Source: Kofleriaceae bacterium (lineage in GTDB: Bacteria > Myxococcota_A > Polyangia > Haliangiales > Haliangiaceae). Taken from it: DNA of 11,201 nt. The notes under the pieces were generated by a model, which was not told where the DNA came from, did no database searches, and saw only the letters and a program-made list of their open reading frames with translations. Positions within the stretch are counted from its first letter, which is position 1, and each line of letters opens with the position of its first letter. Both the position numbers and the translations under genes were made by a program. The stretch is taken from the NCBI GenBank assembly GCA_024642805.1, contig JAHEAK010000110.1, positions 1 through 11,201 on the forward strand, read 5' to 3'. Below are positions 1 to 6,728 of the stretch, in pieces.

Positions 1-420
1 GCGCCGCAGCACAAGGCTGGTTCTGAGCTGTCGACCGTCGACAACTGCAGCGCGTTGCAATACGAAAACGCGCGCATCGCCGAGGAGCCTCTAGTCGGCA
101 AGGATGGCAAAGAACTCGAGCCCGGCTCTCCAGAGGCGCTAGCCGCTCTGGAGGCTCGCGACAAAGAGCACAAGTCCCACTATTCGGAACTGCCTCCTCC
201 GCACACCAACATGTTCTTCTCGATCTATTTCGCGATGACCGGTCTGCACGGTATTCACGTTTTGGTCGGTATCGGCGTGTTCATCTGGCTGTTGGTGCGG
301 GCCCTCAAAGGGCACTTCAGCGAGGCCTACTTCGGTCCTGTCGACTTTGCCGCACTCTACTGGCACATCGTCGATCTCATCTGGATCTATCTCTTCCCAC
401 TACTCTACTTGATTCACTGA
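1..420 (+). CDS. ctaE: Cytochrome c oxidase subunit III, C-terminal part (5' end outside window)
   Basis: This is the C-terminal 139 residues of subunit III of a haem-copper terminal oxidase, an integral inner-membrane protein of the aerobic respiratory chain. The frame is open to the first base of the window, so the gene is cut by the edge; the TTG at 55 is not a credible start. The last 70 residues hold two hydrophobic helices with the typical subunit III signatures GLHGIHVLVG and YWHIVDLIWIYLFPLLYLI. Before them is a long charged stretch (roughly fragment residues 8-66, rich in Glu, Lys and Pro) that looks like an extramembrane loop between helices. Subunit IV follows 10 bp downstream, so the two are co-transcribed; subunits I and II are expected to the left. 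The family call is firm. Whether the enzyme is caa3-like or another type cannot be seen from this fragment. Confidence 0.93.
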   Translation, partial: APQHKAGSELSTVDNCSALQYENARIAEEPLVGKDGKELEPGSPEALAALEARDKEHKSHYSELPPPHTNMFFSIYFAMTGLHGIHVLVGIGVFIWLLVRALKGHFSEAYFGPVDFAALYWHIVDLIWIYLFPLLYLIH

Positions 421-424
421 GGAG
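420..424 (+). promoter_or_regulatory. Shine-Dalgarno sequence for cytochrome oxidase subunit IV
   Basis: AGGAG starts on the last base of the upstream TGA stop and lies 6 nt before the GTG at 431. It supports GTG as the true start and suggests translation is coupled to subunit III. Confidence 0.75.
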
Positions 425-430
425 CCACCG

Positions 431-811
431 GTGTCAGATCACAACTCATCAGATCACAGCGAGCACGACTCGCACGGCCACGATGGCCATGGCCACGGCA
501 TCTCGCACATCGCGGATGCCAAGGTCTTGCTCGGTACCTTCGGCGCACTCATGGTGCTCACCGTCCTCACGGTGACCGCGACCAGCATCGACCTGGGACC
601 AAACCTCAACCTGCTCATCGCTATGGTCATCGCGACCTTCAAGGCGGGCCTGGTCTGCCTCTTCTTCATGCACTTGCGCTATGACAAGGTCTTGCACACC
701 GTCGCCTTCCTGGCCGCTCTGCTCTTCGCGCTGCTCTTCGTGAGTTTTGCGCTCATGGACAGCTCCAGCTATCAGCAAGACGTTATCTGGGTTGACGACA
801 CGGCTCCCTGA
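431..811 (+). CDS. Cytochrome c oxidase subunit IV (prokaryotic COX4/CyoD-like)
   Basis: A small inner-membrane subunit (126 residues) of the haem-copper oxidase, thought in this family to help assembly or stability rather than catalysis. Three hydrophobic helices are visible at about residues 34-54, 60-80 and 88-110. The second ends in the family signature around FKAGLVCLFFMHLRYD, which is typical of prokaryotic subunit IV. The N-terminus is unusual: about 26 hydrophilic residues with eight histidines (positions 4, 9, 12, 15, 17, 20, 22, 26), a possible copper or other metal-binding tail. The start is GTG with a good Shine-Dalgarno sequence. It follows subunit III by 10 bp in the same operon, which confirms the assignment. 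The role of the His-rich tail is inference. Confidence 0.88.
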   Translation: MSDHNSSDHSEHDSHGHDGHGHGISHIADAKVLLGTFGALMVLTVLTVTATSIDLGPNLNLLIAMVIATFKAGLVCLFFMHLRYDKVLHTVAFLAALLFALLFVSFALMDSSSYQQDVIWVDDTAP

Positions 812-819
812 GCTACCGT
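792..819 (+). promoter_or_regulatory. Candidate sigma70-type promoter for the TPR lipoprotein gene
   Basis: TTGACG (792-797) and TACCGT (814-819) are separated by 16 bp. The -10 element ends 6 nt before the ATG at 826, so a transcript would start at or next to the start codon. The promoter lies over the last codons of the subunit IV gene. It would let the lipoprotein be transcribed apart from the oxidase operon, but read-through from that operon is equally possible. Assigned by eye only. Confidence 0.35.
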
Positions 820-825
820 AGCTCC

Positions 826-2595
826 ATGAACCGGCGTGACACTGCGAGGCTGCTCTTCAGTCTCGCAGTTGTCGTTTCGGCCTGTGGCAGCGCTGCGCCG
901 CACGCGACCATTCCAGCGCGGCTTGTGCCGAGCCCGCTGGTAGCGCCCAGCCAGGCTCCCGAGCAGGTCCTCAAGCTGCGTCTCTATGCCGGGGCAGACT
1001 TTCGAGCTCGTCTCCTCGATTGGGACAAAGAGGCCCACACCAACGTCGAAGAGGCCTCGCGGATCCTGCAAGCCACCACCGGCGTCGCTCTCGAGCTCGC
1101 CGAGGTCATCGAGTGGAAGCGATCGGGTGGCGCCATGGAGCAGACCTTGAGCAGTCTGCGCCTGCTCGATCCCGGCGCGGGGGTCGATCTGGTCATTGGC
1201 TTCATCGATGCGCCCGACACCCACAGCGACTCGCTCTCCGACCTGCGCGCCTACGATCTCCTTGGCCGGCACCTCTTGGTGCGGAGCTTCAACCGCCAGA
1301 GTGAACTTGCGGCCCTTGGCCAGAGCGCGCGCGAGCTCCCCGAGTCGACGCAAGATGAGCTCATCGCCACTCGTCGACAGCACAAGCAGGCGGTCGTACT
1401 GGCCAACACCATTGCGCATCTCTTGGGTGGTGTCGACGGCGAGGCCGAGTATGCCGACAGCGGGGTGTATCTGCCCGCGCAGTCGCAATTGAGTGCGGCG
1501 AGCGCAGCGATCGTGCGCAGAACCGTCGCCGCATATAAGAATAACTCGCAGGAAGAATGGCAGAAGCTCGGTGACGAGCTGCAGGCTGCCGCAGCCGATG
1601 CGGGGCTCATTGCTGCGGCACGTGCCAGAGGCAAGGCCCTGGGCTCGGCGGTCAAGGATCAGGTCGCGGCCGAAAGCATCTTGCGGCCGGTTGATCGCGA
1701 CAAGCTGCAGGAGGCGCGCAACCTGCTCAAGAGTCGCAAGCCCATGGAGGCCTGGACTCGCATCGAAGCGCTCCTGGATCTCTACCCCGAGGCGCTCGAG
1801 CTAGCTGTGCCCGCCTGCCTGGCCGCCCAGATGCGAAGCGCCGACGACGCGATTCGTTACTGCCGCCATGCCACCGAGCTTGCTCCCGAGAGTGCGCCGG
1901 CCTGGATCGCCCTTGCTCTCAGTCTGCAACAGGGCAATGCCCCCGAGGTTCGCGAGACTCTGGATCGCGCCGCTGCCCTCTTGGACAAGGCGCAGCCCGC
2001 GCAAGAGCTCGACGCCGAGAGTTGGCCCTCGCTAGCCCGGGCCTACCAAAAGCTCTCGCTGCCACGTGCTGCCCAGCGCGCCGCCTCCCACAGCGGGCCG
2101 GCCACGGTGAGGCGTTGGGTCAGCGAATCGCAGCTGCGCTATGGCAGTAGCGTGGGCGTAACCGAAGCGCGCGAGGCTGCCTACCTCGAAGCCGTCAAGA
2201 CCGGCCTCAAGTACGTCTATGCCTCCGACACGGCGCGAGCCAAGGCCAGCGCCAAAACCATCGCCAGCGACTTTCCCGAGAGCATTGGCGCCTCGCTCAT
2301 CGCCTGTGAGATCGGCTTGCGAGCTCGTTCCTACAAGGAGGCCGCGGCGGCCTGCACGCAGGTCCTCGGGCGGCAGAGCGACAACTCCTGGGCGCACTAC
2401 TTGCTCGGCCTCGTGCACGGGCGACAAGAGCAACACGCTGAAGCAATCGCATCCCTAGAGCGGGCCATCGAGATCGATCCTGATTTGAAAGCCGCCTACC
2501 AGACCCTTGCCGCCATCTACGGCAAGCTCCACGATAGCCGTCTTGTCGAGCTAAAACAGCGCTACAAGACCCTGTTTCAGGCGGAGCTTAAGTAA
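826..2595 (+). CDS. TPR-repeat lipoprotein with a degenerate metzincin-like domain
   Basis: A 589-residue predicted lipoprotein. Residues 1-20 form a lipoprotein signal with lipobox VSAC (Cys20 is the acylated residue), so it should be anchored in a membrane facing the periplasm or surface. Residues about 50-210 resemble the N-terminal domain of myxobacterial TPR proteins that carry a metzincin zinc-protease motif (HExxHxxGxxH/D). At the matching place this protein has NTIAHLLGGVD (residues 194-204): the third-ligand half HxxGxxD is kept (His198, Gly201, Asp204), but the first His and the catalytic Glu are replaced by Asn194 and Thr195. It is therefore probably not an active protease. Residues about 285-390 and 430-580 are Ala-rich helical repeats; the clearest TPR is near residues 527-562 (YLLGLVHGRQ...AIEIDPDL). 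The gene begins 14 bp after the oxidase subunit IV gene and has no clear Shine-Dalgarno sequence. A scaffold or binding role is likely; partners are unknown. Confidence 0.8.
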   Translation: MNRRDTARLLFSLAVVVSACGSAAPHATIPARLVPSPLVAPSQAPEQVLKLRLYAGADFRARLLDWDKEAHTNVEEASRILQATTGVALELAEVIEWKRSGGAMEQTLSSLRLLDPGAGVDLVIGFIDAPDTHSDSLSDLRAYDLLGRHLLVRSFNRQSELAALGQSARELPESTQDELIATRRQHKQAVVLANTIAHLLGGVDGEAEYADSGVYLPAQSQLSAASAAIVRRTVAAYKNNSQEEWQKLGDELQAAAADAGLIAAARARGKALGSAVKDQVAAESILRPVDRDKLQEARNLLKSRKPMEAWTRIEALLDLYPEALELAVPACLAAQMRSADDAIRYCRHATELAPESAPAWIALALSLQQGNAPEVRETLDRAAALLDKAQPAQELDAESWPSLARAYQKLSLPRAAQRAASHSGPATVRRWVSESQLRYGSSVGVTEAREAAYLEAVKTGLKYVYASDTARAKASAKTIASDFPESIGASLIACEIGLRARSYKEAAAACTQVLGRQSDNSWAHYLLGLVHGRQEQHAEAIASLERAIEIDPDLKAAYQTLAAIYGKLHDSRLVELKQRYKTLFQAELK

Positions 2596-2600
2596 AACAC

Positions 2601-3545
2601 CTATTTCAAGAGCTTGGCTGCCGCGTCGCGAACGGCCGGTGGATAGGCTGTTTGCTTGGGGACAAGTCGCAGCTCGCTCTTGGGAGTCGCGCGCAGTACG
2701 GTGACGATCATCTCGGTCTTGAGGCGATGATTGCGAAGCAGTGCACGGCGTACTTGCGCAGAGCTCAGCCACGCGCGATTGCCGACGATAATCTCTAAGA
2801 GCGGCAAGGGCAGAGCACCCATGCGTGCGATGCGCGCCACTTCGGGCGGGGTTATCTTGGTGTTGCGAAGCAGGTTCTCCCACACGGCTTTGCCGTAGAT
2901 GCGCTCGAGGGCGACGCGCTCGCCCTGTTCACCAGAGCGAGCCAGTCGCTGCTGCTCGGCGCCGTTTAGGGAACGCAAACGCTCCTGGACATTGCGGGGC
3001 CCGCGAGAAGGCGAGTCCGGGTCGTGCGCATCGGCGCTCTGCTCCTCCTCCCGGTCCTCCTCCCGGTCCTCCTCCCGGTCCTCCGCCCGGTCCTCCGCCC
3101 GGTCCTCCGGAACCGTGCCCTCGTCCAGGTCCTCGGCGCTCTGCCAATGAGGCTCCTTGCCACGGACCTTGTCCTCACTATCGAAGCCAAGATCCAGGGG
3201 CTCGGTCGCGAGAGGCGCTGGCGCCTGGGTGGTACGGGATGCTCCGGGATCGAGTTGCGCGCGCGGCTGCACAGGCGCCTGGCGATCGAGTTGCGCGCGT
3301 GGCTGCCCAGGCTGCGTAGAGTGCAGCGCACCTTGCCCAGGTGCCCGTACCGAGCGGGGGGGAGCACTCGGGGTCGGGACCAGGGTCGCCGGTGCGCGCG
3401 GGCTCGGTGCGGGCGCGCGCTGGACGGGCAGAAGGCCGATCAAGCTATCGAGCAGGGTAGGGCTCACGAAGCCCGCCCGAGGCGGCGGGGCTAGCGGGTT
3501 GCGCGGCCGAATGATCTCGACCTCGATGCTTGGGCCCTGGGCCAT
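2601..3545 (-). CDS. Proline-rich protein of unknown function with conserved helical C-terminal domain
   Basis: A 314-residue protein I cannot assign to a named family. There is no signal peptide and no membrane helix, so it is probably cytoplasmic. Residues 1-45 include a short conserved-looking hydrophobic stretch (SPTLLDSLIGLLP). Residues about 43-120 are Pro/Ala/Gln-rich and disordered, with a repeated QPRAQLD heptad (81-87 and 93-99). Residues about 123-180 are strongly acidic and include five EDR(A/E) tandem units. Residues about 186-314 are an ordered helical domain with motifs such as AEQQRLARSGE, ERIYGKAVWENLLRN, PEVARIARMGALPLPLLE and LVPKQTAYPPAVRDAA. From memory this domain recurs in myxobacterial proteins of unknown role. 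It begins 12 bp after the ompA-like gene, so it is likely the last gene of the sigma/FecR/OmpA operon, and it ends 5 bp from the convergent lipoprotein gene. No Shine-Dalgarno sequence is visible; a TAGAAT hexamer lies 6 nt upstream of the ATG. Confidence 0.78.
   Translation of the reverse strand: MAQGPSIEVEIIRPRNPLAPPPRAGFVSPTLLDSLIGLLPVQRAPAPSPRAPATLVPTPSAPPRSVRAPGQGALHSTQPGQPRAQLDRQAPVQPRAQLDPGASRTTQAPAPLATEPLDLGFDSEDKVRGKEPHWQSAEDLDEGTVPEDRAEDRAEDREEDREEDREEEQSADAHDPDSPSRGPRNVQERLRSLNGAEQQRLARSGEQGERVALERIYGKAVWENLLRNTKITPPEVARIARMGALPLPLLEIIVGNRAWLSSAQVRRALLRNHRLKTEMIVTVLRATPKSELRLVPKQTAYPPAVRDAAAKLLK
3051..3110 (-). repeat. 12-bp tandem repeat, five units, inside the proline-rich protein gene
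   Basis: Five consecutive 12-bp units of the form CCGGTCCTCC followed by TC, TC, GC, GC and GG (plus-strand reading). On the coding strand each unit encodes Glu-Asp-Arg-(Ala/Glu). Units 1-2 and 3-4 are identical in pairs, which suggests recent slippage expansion. The unit is a multiple of three, so copy-number change would keep the frame and only lengthen the acidic linker. Confidence 0.92.
3248..3306 (-). repeat. 36-bp-spaced direct repeat encoding QPRAQLD
   Basis: A 23-bp sequence at 3248-3270 recurs at 3284-3306 with one difference (C to T). The copies are 36 bp apart and lie in frame, giving the repeated heptad QPRAQLD in the disordered linker of the proline-rich protein. It looks like a short in-frame tandem duplication. 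Confidence 0.85.
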
Positions 3546-3557
3546 GTCGCCATTCTA

Positions 3558-5435
3558 TCATCGAATGATGAACTCAACCCTGCGGTTGGCTGCCCAGGCT
3601 TCTTCGCTGTGGCCGCGCACCCGTGGTTGTCCTTCGCCGTAGCCCTTTGGCAAAAGGCGCGTCGCGTCCACACCGTCGCTAATCAGGAAGCGAACCACCG
3701 ATTCCGCGCGGCGCTGACTGAGGTCGAGGTTATAGGCATCGCTCCCGCGCTCGTCGGTATGTCCCTGCACTTCGATGAGGGCGATCTGCGGATTGGTGTC
3801 GATGGTCATGGCTACCGCGTGCAGAATCGCGAAGGAGTTTTCGAGAATGACATCCGAGTTGTACTGAAAGTTGATCTCCTTGAGGATGAGGATGCCGCCG
3901 GTGGTGCGGGTCACCGGACCGCGATCGGGGCACCCATCTTCGTCATCGACGGTGTTGTAGGTCTCCATGGTTTCCTCGGCGGTTTCGCCGTCGATGCGTG
4001 GGCACTGATCATCCGCGTCGAGGATGCGATCGTTGTCGTTGTCGTAGTCGGGACAGCCATCCGCATCCTCAAAGCCGTCAAGGTCCTCGGGATCGTCTGG
4101 GCACAGGTCGTCGATATCGAGGATGCCGTCGAGATCGTTGTCGGCATCCGGGCAGCCGTCCTTGTCCTCGAAGCCATCGAAGTCCTCCGGATCATCTGGG
4201 CAGCCATCGGCGCTATCGATGATGGTGTCGCCGTCGCGGTCCATGTCATCGCCCTCGGGGCAGCCGTCGTCGTCATCGACACCGTCGCGATCTTCTGGGG
4301 TCATCGGGCAGGCATCGTCGGGATCGAGGATCTGATCGCTATCGTTGTCGAGATCGGGGCAGCCGTCGGAGTCTTGAAAGTCGTCGTAGTCCTCTGGATT
4401 GTCGGGACAGGCATCGACGTCATCTTTGAGACCATCGCGATCGCGATCGCCGACCTTGGGCTCGAAGACGATGCCCAGATAGGCGCGCCAGTCGGGATTG
4501 CCAGCGCTATTGGGCAAGAGGCCGGCGCCGGCGCCCAGCTGCAGGTAGGAGCTAGAGGCCAGGTAGAGCTTGGCTCCGGCCAGCGCCTCGAGTGGTTGAT
4601 AGTTGCTGGCCTGTGGTGCGTATTGCCCAAAGAGCTCGGTGATGAGCTCGACGCTCTGATCGACCACCGGGTAGGAGAGACCGACGCCGAAGGGCACGCT
4701 CAGGCCCGTGGCTACTCGCTGACCGGTCATGGGCCCGGCAATGCCGTTGATGACGGGTGGAGTGTCGTCTACGAATTCCGTCTCTCCGAGCGGCCAGCGC
4801 ACGCCAATGTTAGCGGCTACGCCGATCGCGGCCAGCTCGCGATCGATCGCGACACGAAGGTGCGGCGTGCTGGCGCTACTGCCCAGCCAGCTCTCCGATT
4901 GCGAGGTGGTGGGTAGCTCGACGCCGGCGATGAGTGCAAGTCCGAGCGGTGAATGCGAGGTGTTGAGAACGCGCCACTTGAGCTGTACGTCGATGTTGCC
5001 AAGCCCTTGCCCGGAAAAAGAATACTTCTGATCGTCGTTTGGATTGGCAGGTGTGCCCAGGTTGTCATCCGGTCCGCGATCGCCACTGATGACTCGAAAG
5101 GGTATGGCCAGGGCCAGCTGCAAGTCCAAGCCAAGGGGGCGCACGCCCAAGGCCCCCACCAGGGTGGGCGTGAGCAGGTGCTGGACCTCATAGGTATTGC
5201 CATTGCCTTCAAGCTTGAGCAGGCCGGCCGCCCAGTTGGTGACTAGACCTAGCGAGCTCTCCATGTGTCCCAGGACCTGCGAGCGATCGAGAGTCACCAG
5301 ACCCTTCGAATCCAGGGCTGGTCGAAAGTTTTGCAGGTCGATGTTGCCACCGCTGTCGGCGAGAGCGGCGCTTTGGGGCAGTGCCAGGAAGAGGGCGCAC
5401 ACGAGGAGTCGCCCTGCGATATTGCGTGCAGGCAT
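3558..5435 (-). CDS. OmpA-family outer-membrane protein with thrombospondin type 3 repeats
   Basis: A 625-residue secreted protein that should link the outer membrane to peptidoglycan. Residues 1-26 are a Sec signal peptide (predicted cut ALA|DS). Residues about 30-327 are rich in beta strands with glycine and aromatics, consistent with a membrane beta-barrel. Residues about 330-505 are calcium-binding TSP3 repeats: Asp-rich DxDxD runs with ten CP dipeptides (Cys343, 359, 376, 392, 412, 428, 445, 461, 478, 502). Residues about 515-625 are an OmpA C-terminal domain with GHTDERG, NLDLSQRRAESV and NRRVEF; Asp561 and Arg576 match the pair that binds diaminopimelate in OmpA. The start is supported by a Shine-Dalgarno sequence 4 nt upstream. 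It follows the FecR-like gene by 57 bp and precedes the proline-rich protein gene by 12 bp. Such proteins are common in myxobacteria; the link to the adjacent sigma/FecR pair is inferred from position. Confidence 0.93.
   Translation of the reverse strand: MPARNIAGRLLVCALFLALPQSAALADSGGNIDLQNFRPALDSKGLVTLDRSQVLGHMESSLGLVTNWAAGLLKLEGNGNTYEVQHLLTPTLVGALGVRPLGLDLQLALAIPFRVISGDRGPDDNLGTPANPNDDQKYSFSGQGLGNIDVQLKWRVLNTSHSPLGLALIAGVELPTTSQSESWLGSSASTPHLRVAIDRELAAIGVAANIGVRWPLGETEFVDDTPPVINGIAGPMTGQRVATGLSVPFGVGLSYPVVDQSVELITELFGQYAPQASNYQPLEALAGAKLYLASSSYLQLGAGAGLLPNSAGNPDWRAYLGIVFEPKVGDRDRDGLKDDVDACPDNPEDYDDFQDSDGCPDLDNDSDQILDPDDACPMTPEDRDGVDDDDGCPEGDDMDRDGDTIIDSADGCPDDPEDFDGFEDKDGCPDADNDLDGILDIDDLCPDDPEDLDGFEDADGCPDYDNDNDRILDADDQCPRIDGETAEETMETYNTVDDEDGCPDRGPVTRTTGGILILKEINFQYNSDVILENSFAILHAVAMTIDTNPQIALIEVQGHTDERGSDAYNLDLSQRRAESVVRFLISDGVDATRLLPKGYGEGQPRVRGHSEEAWAANRRVEFIIR
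3921..4445 (-). repeat. TSP3 repeat region, four 33-36-residue units plus a degenerate fifth
   Basis: The coding strand carries four units of 33, 36, 33 and 33 residues, each built as xxPEDxDxxxDxDGCP followed by an Asp/Asn-rich segment ending in CP. A shorter, diverged fifth unit (about residues 480-505) keeps only VDDEDGCPD. At the DNA level this gives a roughly 99-bp periodicity. The repeats are diverged enough not to be recent copies. In TSP3 proteins such repeats bind calcium and form a stiff stalk. Confidence 0.9.
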
Positions 5436-5439
5436 AGGT

Positions 5440-5444
5440 TCTCC
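5440..5444 (-). promoter_or_regulatory. Shine-Dalgarno sequence for the OmpA/TSP3 gene
   Basis: GGAGA on the minus strand lies 4 nt before the ATG at 5435 and fixes that start. The remaining 57-bp gap back to the FecR-like gene shows no clear terminator or promoter. Confidence 0.75.
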
Positions 5445-5492
5445 GATCGTCGACGCGAGGCCGACACAGTTGGGGGCTACGCGCGCGACGAG

Positions 5493-6728
5493 TTAGTCGG
5501 CGCTAGTGGTCTCTACGATGCGCGAGCAAAGACCCTTGAAGATGCCTTCAGGGTAGTTGCGAAGGTAGGTGTGGGCTGCGGCCCGGCAGGTCGAGCTGCG
5601 ATTCGACTCGCAGCTGGCCCGTACGCGCAGCCAGAGCATGTCTTCGGCCTCGGCGCCGCGCGGAAAGCGTCGGGCATACTGATTGGCGGCGGTCACAGCC
5701 GCGTCGTTGTCGTGCAGCTTGAAGAAGAGCAGGTAGGCGCGGCTGTACATCGCGAAGGAGGCATCATCACCGGTCAGCTTGGCGGCCAGGGCCTCGAGCT
5801 GCTTGACGGCTGCCTTGGGATTTGTGGCAGACACCTCTTGCAGGTTGGCGATGGCGGGATCCTGGCTCTTCTTGAAGATCGGCGGCAGCGGCTTGGCGCT
5901 CTTGAGAATCTCGGAGAGCTTGACCGGGCCCATCGCTTTGAGCTGGGCGTCGGTCTTGGTGCTCGACGAGCCCTTGGTAACTCCTTGGCCAACTCCTGCG
6001 TCGTGGCGAGTTCCCTTGTTGTGCTTGCCAGCATCGTGATGCTCATCCTTGCCAGTCGCTTGCTTGTCGCTTGCGTCGAGTGCAGCTTGCTGCGCGCGTG
6101 TGGCTTGTCGTTCTTGCAAGAGCATCGCCAGCTCGCGATGGGCGTCGGGCGAACCCTGCCACTGTTGACCGGCCTTTAGGCGCACATCTTCGTGGCTGGT
6201 CTGCACAGCGACGATGCCGTGCTGTACTCGCACTTCGACGATCTCACTGCGCTCGACGTCGAAACCAGTACCGATGACGCTGACCCTCACGTCGCCGGAG
6301 ACGACCTGGAAGGCAGGACGCTCGTTGCGGGGCGCGACCTCGCAGTGCACCGCACCGGCCTCCAGGTGCAAGAGGATGCGACCGTCAGTGAATCTCTCCA
6401 CACCCAGCTGCGTATCGGCGCCCAGTCCAACCACGGCATCGCCGAGCACCAGCTGTGAGCTTTGGCCGGGGCCGGTCACCACCTTGGTGGTCTCGCCGAC
6501 ATTCGGAAATCTTCCTAGTAGCTCTACTTGCGAGCCGCGCAGATTGAGAACGATGGCCAGGACCACGCCGGCGACCGCCGCCAGCGCCACAGCGCCTTTC
6601 CAGATCCTGGTGCTCGAGGCGGAGGCAGCGGGCGGCATGCTGGCGAGCTGGGCCACGATGCCTCGCTCCAGCCGCGCCACGCGCAGCTCATCAAGCTCGG
6701 GGACTTCGATTTTTTCACTGAGCTTCAT
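5493..6728 (-). CDS. FecR-domain membrane regulator (putative anti-sigma factor) with TPR-like C-terminus
   Basis: A 411-residue single-pass inner-membrane protein, probably the regulator of the sigma factor encoded just upstream. Residues 1-43 are a charged, presumably cytoplasmic, sigma-binding segment without a zinc-finger HxxxCxxC motif. Residues about 45-63 are one transmembrane helix. Residues about 80-180 form a FecR domain in the periplasm (GVERFTDGRILLHLEAGAV, VSGDVRVSVIGTGFDVE, VEVRVQHGIVAVQ). Residues about 200-265 are a Lys/His/Ser-rich linker with HHDAGKH and RHDAG. Residues about 285-405 are helical repeats resembling TPR (KAAVKQLEALAAKL, NDAAVTAANQYARRFP). The start at 6728 is chosen because a very strong Shine-Dalgarno sequence sits 5 nt upstream; a longer frame up to 6803 exists but lacks such support. 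It overlaps the sigma gene by 14 bp, so translation is coupled. The signal it senses is unknown. Confidence 0.88.
   Translation of the reverse strand: MKLSEKIEVPELDELRVARLERGIVAQLASMPPAASASSTRIWKGAVALAAVAGVVLAIVLNLRGSQVELLGRFPNVGETTKVVTGPGQSSQLVLGDAVVGLGADTQLGVERFTDGRILLHLEAGAVHCEVAPRNERPAFQVVSGDVRVSVIGTGFDVERSEIVEVRVQHGIVAVQTSHEDVRLKAGQQWQGSPDAHRELAMLLQERQATRAQQAALDASDKQATGKDEHHDAGKHNKGTRHDAGVGQGVTKGSSSTKTDAQLKAMGPVKLSEILKSAKPLPPIFKKSQDPAIANLQEVSATNPKAAVKQLEALAAKLTGDDASFAMYSRAYLLFFKLHDNDAAVTAANQYARRFPRGAEAEDMLWLRVRASCESNRSSTCRAAAHTYLRNYPEGIFKGLCSRIVETTSAD

Noticed and set aside
772..1488. 238-residue open frame on the minus strand
   Set aside because: Antisense to the lipoprotein, whose lipobox and repeats are clear; no start signal.
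3051..3110. CRISPR-like repeat array
   Set aside because: The 12-bp units are contiguous without spacers and lie in frame in a gene.
3609..4916. 435-residue open frame on the plus strand opposite the OmpA/TSP3 gene
   Set aside because: It is a by-product of Asp-rich GAC/GAT codons read on the other strand (Val/Ile-rich product), with no start signal, while the minus-strand gene has a signal peptide and known domains.
5265..6179. 304-residue plus-strand open frame across the ompA-like and FecR-like genes
   Set aside because: It spans two recognised minus-strand genes and their gap; no domain or start signal.
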